Shown one piece after another: positions 15,228 through 17,885 of a stretch of DNA of 17,885 nt. Under the pieces are notes generated by a model. The model had not been told where the DNA came from, did no database searches, and saw only the letters and a program-made list of their open reading frames with translations. The position numbers were made by a program, and so were the translations under genes. Source of the stretch: an uncultured Saprospiraceae bacterium (GTDB lineage: Bacteria; Bacteroidota; Bacteroidia; Chitinophagales; Saprospiraceae); assembly GCA_938044055.1 (NCBI GenBank), contig CALIQO010000628.1, positions 1-17,885 on the forward strand. The letters run 5' to 3'. Position 1 is the stretch's first letter, and each line of letters starts with the position of its first letter.

Positions 15228-16287
15228 GGTCGTATTTTTTTATCATTTTTTTCCAGGCGTACTTCTCAACTTGAGACGACAGATCTGGTAAGGTAGTTGC
15301 AAAAAACAATGCTTTCAATTTGGTTAAAAACTCTTTTTCAGAATTGTAATATAGCTTAGGAAAATCATCTGGAGAGATATGCTCTGGATAAGCTAGCGCA
15401 TGTGGAAGCACAGGTGTGCATCCTGCGGATATAGCCTCTACTACACTGATTCCGAAAAAATCTTGTATGGCTGTTACTGGAAGAATGTCTGCAGATTGTA
15501 GTAAGGACTTATACTCTTCTCTACTGCTGACTGATCCCCATTGGATAATTTCATCATTCAATTTTTCTTTCGCTTCCGCAAATATTTTTGGGTTCTTATT
15601 TCCAGATGTTCCTAGCACTATCAACTTGAATTTTAACCCTTCATATTTTATTTTCATCAAAGAGTTGAAAAATAATTCAGGTCCTTTGTCATATTCCCAT
15701 CTGTGGTTCCATAAGATAATAGGAATATCATTTCGTTCGGAATTTTCTCTTTTAGAAATCAAGTCTATCCCGAGGGAAAGTACATTTGCGTAAGCGGAAA
15801 TGTCAGCAACATCCACTTTATTAAAATCAGGAAATGCATGAAAGAAAGCAGGTAATTGATTTAAAAAACTGTCCATATTGTATCTTGAATTAAACCATAG
15901 GTGATCTGCTGCTAATGCCGTTGTATAATTGATCCACACATAACGTCTATCCCATCCCTTAGACACATCTGTATCCGTAAGAGACCATGGATAAGCCAGT
16001 TGGTTTTCATGAAAATATGCTATTACAGGAATATCGATTCTAACAAGGCCACGCAGCGTAGCCACATCTGTCATATCGGTCGTCAATAAAATATCATATT
16101 TCTGAAGGATGTGTTTAATCTTTTCAGCAAAGGTAACTGCCGCACCATGCATCCTCCATTTCCAGTGTCGACCCGGCAAAGAAACAATATCTATGTCATG
16201 CTGAGAATGTGATTTCAATTGCTCTGCCCATGTCTTATGGCTTCCAGAATAAAAAGCTTCAAGTAAAAGAATTTTCAATTTCTTCAT
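15202..16287 (-). CDS. GT-B glycosyltransferase, QTMAN/GTDC1-like (tRNA-queuosine mannosyltransferase)
   Basis: A 361-residue protein. The N-terminal half carries the hallmark sequences of the DUF3524 domain: LLEAFYSGSHKTW (8-20), LPGRHWKWRMHG (37-48) and YFHENQLAYPW (91-101). The C-terminal half is a GT4-like nucleotide-sugar domain, with a VVEAISAGCTPVLP segment holding the acceptor-loop glutamate. The animal member GTDC1 (QTMAN) adds mannose to queuosine at the wobble position of tRNA-Asp. By homology this bacterial protein may modify tRNA in the same or a related way, but the sugar and target are not shown by sequence. Start: the frame is open to 16389, but the family opening (KILLLEAF) follows the ATG at 16287, so the longer form is unlikely. 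It overlaps the HAD gene by 26 bases. Confidence 0.75.
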   Translation of the reverse strand: MKKLKILLLEAFYSGSHKTWAEQLKSHSQHDIDIVSLPGRHWKWRMHGAAVTFAEKIKHILQKYDILLTTDMTDVATLRGLVRIDIPVIAYFHENQLAYPWSLTDTDVSKGWDRRYVWINYTTALAADHLWFNSRYNMDSFLNQLPAFFHAFPDFNKVDVADISAYANVLSLGIDLISKRENSERNDIPIILWNHRWEYDKGPELFFNSLMKIKYEGLKFKLIVLGTSGNKNPKIFAEAKEKLNDEIIQWGSVSSREEYKSLLQSADILPVTAIQDFFGISVVEAISAGCTPVLPHALAYPEHISPDDFPKLYYNSEKEFLTKLKALFFATTLPDLSSQVEKYAWKKMIKKYDHAFTSISN

Positions 16288-16403
16288 AGGTATTAAAAGG
16301 AAATATAATGAATTGAAAACTACTAAAAGAGGTTTCCCATTCCTGATTTGCCTAAATTGCAAGCATGCATTGACTAGTTCGTAAAACAATTATCTGTCTT
16401 AGC

Positions 16404-16550
16404 CAGGACACCACTAAACCTGATTAATCAGTGACCATTCAGTAAATTTCTCGTCATAAGGATGAAATATACGAGCACTCACAGGCTCACAAAATATATA
16501 TCATAGATGGACTCAATAAAGGATGGTGCTTGTACCATCCTTTATTATTT
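16404..16550 (+). ncRNA. Candidate small structured RNA
   Basis: Between two divergently transcribed genes lies a strong terminator that neither needs. A promoter-like pair at 16370-16398 points toward it. The stretch between them can fold: palindrome CTGATTAATCAG (16420-16431), CTCGT/ACGAG (16450-16454/16471-16475) with CAT/ATG inside it, and GAGC/GCTC (16473-16476/16485-16488), which competes with the previous stem. I recognise no known RNA family. It could also be an untranslated leader of the sensor gene. Confidence 0.35.
16515..16546 (+). terminator. Strong intrinsic terminator in the intergenic region
   Basis: AATAAAGGATGGT (16515-16527) pairs perfectly with 16534-16546 around a six-base loop. 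A T-rich tail (TTTATTATTT) on the plus strand favours rightward termination, though the A-rich left flank also allows some leftward activity. It lies 122 bases before the sensor gene start. Confidence 0.7.
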
Positions 16551-16667
16551 CAACAAGAGTTATTAGCCTTCCTGAAATAATAAATATACATTGTCGTACA
16601 GAAATTCTATTTTTAATGGAGTAACACATCCCCCTTGAGATACTATGCAGATGACAACTGATAAAAT

Positions 16668-17885
16668 ATGAAATGCCTTCACTATCATATAACCCTAGTG
16701 TTATCCATAGTATGCATAACGATTTCTTTCGATACATATAGTCAGAACTATTCATCATTAATGCAAGACCCTTATACTGTAGATGTTTATGGCCGTAATT
16801 ATGGCTTGACTGGAGAATATTATAAAAAAATAATTCAAGATAAAGAAGGGTTTATCTGGAGTGTGTTTAAGAATGGATTAGCGAGGTTCGATGGATCTAA
16901 GTTTTCTACATATTTCTATAATAACCAATCTAGTGTTGCTTTAAAACAAGGAGAATACAATAATCTCTTTGAAGATTCTCAAGGTAGATTATGGGTGACA
17001 GGATTTGATGGTGGAGCTTACTATCTAGATTTACGAAAAGATAGTTTCCATGTATTCACTCACGACCCACAAGATGATTTAAGTATTTCTTCTGATCATA
17101 CAGGTTCAGTGTATGAAGATGATGAAGGTACTATCTTCCTATGTACTAATAATTATGTACTGCATGAGTACGACGAAAAAAAAAGGGATTTTAATAGATA
17201 TCCATTGAAGATTCCTAGCAGATTCATAAATTATGAAAATGAGTATTCATACTTCGGAGACATTATACAAGACAAGATAAACTCAGATGTTTTATGGATT
17301 GGTTCACGTTTCGGAATTGTGAAATTCGACAAGTCAAATAAGGAATTAAGATTATATGCTCTTCCAGAAAAGTGGATATCATGGCATCTAGGTATCTATA
17401 CTCCAATTGCGCTATCACAAATAGAAAATAAAATTTGGTTTGGATCAAATGGATCAAATGGATTGATGTTTTTTGACTTAGAAAAAGAAAAGTATGAAGA
17501 TTTTAATATAACAGATGAAGAAACCACTTCAATATATAGAAATAAAATATTGAAAATTATTCCATACAAAAAAGACACAATACTTGCCCTGACAAACACC
17601 CAGATATGGTTAATTAATAAATCTACTTTCGAAATGCAATTAGCTGAGTTTCGCGGTTCAGATGAAATAGTCTATTATAATGATCTGACTATTATAAATG
17701 GAGAAATCTGGCTTATTGGCAACAATGAATTTTGGCATATTTCAAAAAATGTATCAAACGCTATTGGACTTCTTAATACGTCTCAAAAAAATAAAGTGGC
17801 ACATTACGACATGCGTTTTTTAAAACCATTAGATAAAATATTATTGAAAAAAATATTTCAAAAATATAACACTATAATAACCATA
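16668..17885 (+). CDS. Two-component-regulator-propeller sensor, partial at the right edge
   Basis: A frame of 406 codons with no stop runs from ATG 16668 to the window end. It opens with a hydrophobic signal peptide ending near TYSQ (residue 26). Then come repeats of the Reg_prop type, each with an acidic-Gly-x-hydrophobic-Trp core and an aromatic-Asp turn: IIQDKEGFIW...ARFDG (56-75), FEDSQGRLW (101-109), VYEDDEGTIF (148-157), IIQDKINSDVLWIG (199-212) and IENKIWFG (252-259). At least five blades of a periplasmic beta-propeller are present; a full sensor domain usually has two seven-bladed propellers. Such proteins continue with a Y_Y_Y domain, a membrane helix and either a hybrid histidine kinase with AraC output or a LuxR-type domain; which one lies outside the window. 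In Bacteroidota they often sense glycan breakdown products. ATG 16668 is chosen because of the signal peptide and because an in-frame stop precedes it at 16662. Confidence 0.82.
   Translation, partial: MKCLHYHITLVLSIVCITISFDTYSQNYSSLMQDPYTVDVYGRNYGLTGEYYKKIIQDKEGFIWSVFKNGLARFDGSKFSTYFYNNQSSVALKQGEYNNLFEDSQGRLWVTGFDGGAYYLDLRKDSFHVFTHDPQDDLSISSDHTGSVYEDDEGTIFLCTNNYVLHEYDEKKRDFNRYPLKIPSRFINYENEYSYFGDIIQDKINSDVLWIGSRFGIVKFDKSNKELRLYALPEKWISWHLGIYTPIALSQIENKIWFGSNGSNGLMFFDLEKEKYEDFNITDEETTSIYRNKILKIIPYKKDTILALTNTQIWLINKSTFEMQLAEFRGSDEIVYYNDLTIINGEIWLIGNNEFWHISKNVSNAIGLLNTSQKNKVAHYDMRFLKPLDKILLKKIFQKYNTIITI

Larger units (their letters stand above)
16288..16667. other. Structured intergenic region between divergent genes
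   Basis: About 380 bases without a supported protein gene. Contents seen: a partial Bacteroidota promoter (TTG 16370-16372, 18-base spacer, TATCTGTC 16391-16398), a 12-base palindrome (16420-16431), hairpins at 16450-16475 and 16473-16488, and a strong terminator at 16515-16546. The last 120 bases must carry the promoter of the propeller sensor. Confidence 0.5.

Noticed and set aside
16288-16389. Upstream extension of the glycosyltransferase (34 codons)
   Set aside because: The added residues do not resemble the family, and the conserved first strand begins directly after ATG 16287.
16513-16758. An 81-codon minus-strand ORF overlapping the terminator and the start of the sensor gene
   Set aside because: It runs through a perfect hairpin terminator and opposes the signal peptide region of the plus-strand sensor; no features of a real protein.
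1-17885. tRNA or rRNA genes, CRISPR arrays, insertion sequences or attachment sites
   Set aside because: I looked through the gaps for tRNA-like arms, regularly spaced repeats, transposase motifs and terminal inverted repeats and saw none; a tool-based scan was not possible.

Overview
The window looks like a chromosomal segment of a Bacteroidota bacterium. The evidence is an arginine cluster of Bacteroidota type (GNAT-type acetylglutamate synthase, argG-argC-argD-argF'-argB-argE-argH), a DPE2-like 4-alpha-glucanotransferase, a lipoprotein with acidic residues just after the lipid cysteine, and a periplasmic sensor of the two-component-regulator-propeller type. Base composition is AT-rich. Genus and class cannot be fixed from this alone.

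Layout. (1) At the left edge is the 3' part of a small secreted or surface protein (2-502), followed by a hairpin and about 450 bases with no recognisable gene. (2) Positions 1055-1200 hold what looks like an arginine attenuator: a 30-codon leader ORF with Arg codons at positions 21, 24, 25 and 28, then mutually exclusive RNA pairings and a hairpin with a T-run. (3) Positions 1274-9211 hold eight tightly packed plus-strand genes, mostly with ATGA-type overlaps. Together they make arginine from glutamate by the linear pathway: acetylation, kinase, reductase, transaminase, carbamoylation of the still-acylated ornithine, deacylation of acylcitrulline, then ArgG and ArgH. (4) Positions 9294-11933 hold a large maltose/glycogen-handling 4-alpha-glucanotransferase, closed by a strong bidirectional terminator shared with (5) a small minus-strand lipoprotein (12063-12593). 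(6) After a gap carrying a decayed copy of its own 5' end lies an M1 metallopeptidase (13013-14635). (7) A minus-strand pair follows: a GT-B glycosyltransferase resembling tRNA-queuosine mannosyltransferase, overlapping a HAD hydrolase. (8) A structured intergenic stretch with a strong terminator (about 16404-16550) may encode a small RNA. (9) A beta-propeller sensor gene (16668 to beyond the right edge) runs out of the window.

The most notable observation is the probable arginine leader-peptide attenuator ahead of the complete arginine operon. Next are a neither-Pro-nor-Glu residue at the substrate-specificity position of the ornithine carbamoyltransferase homologue, the bacterial QTMAN-like glycosyltransferase, the possible small RNA, and the peptidase-gene remnant. 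All structures and alignments were made by eye; nothing was computed or searched.
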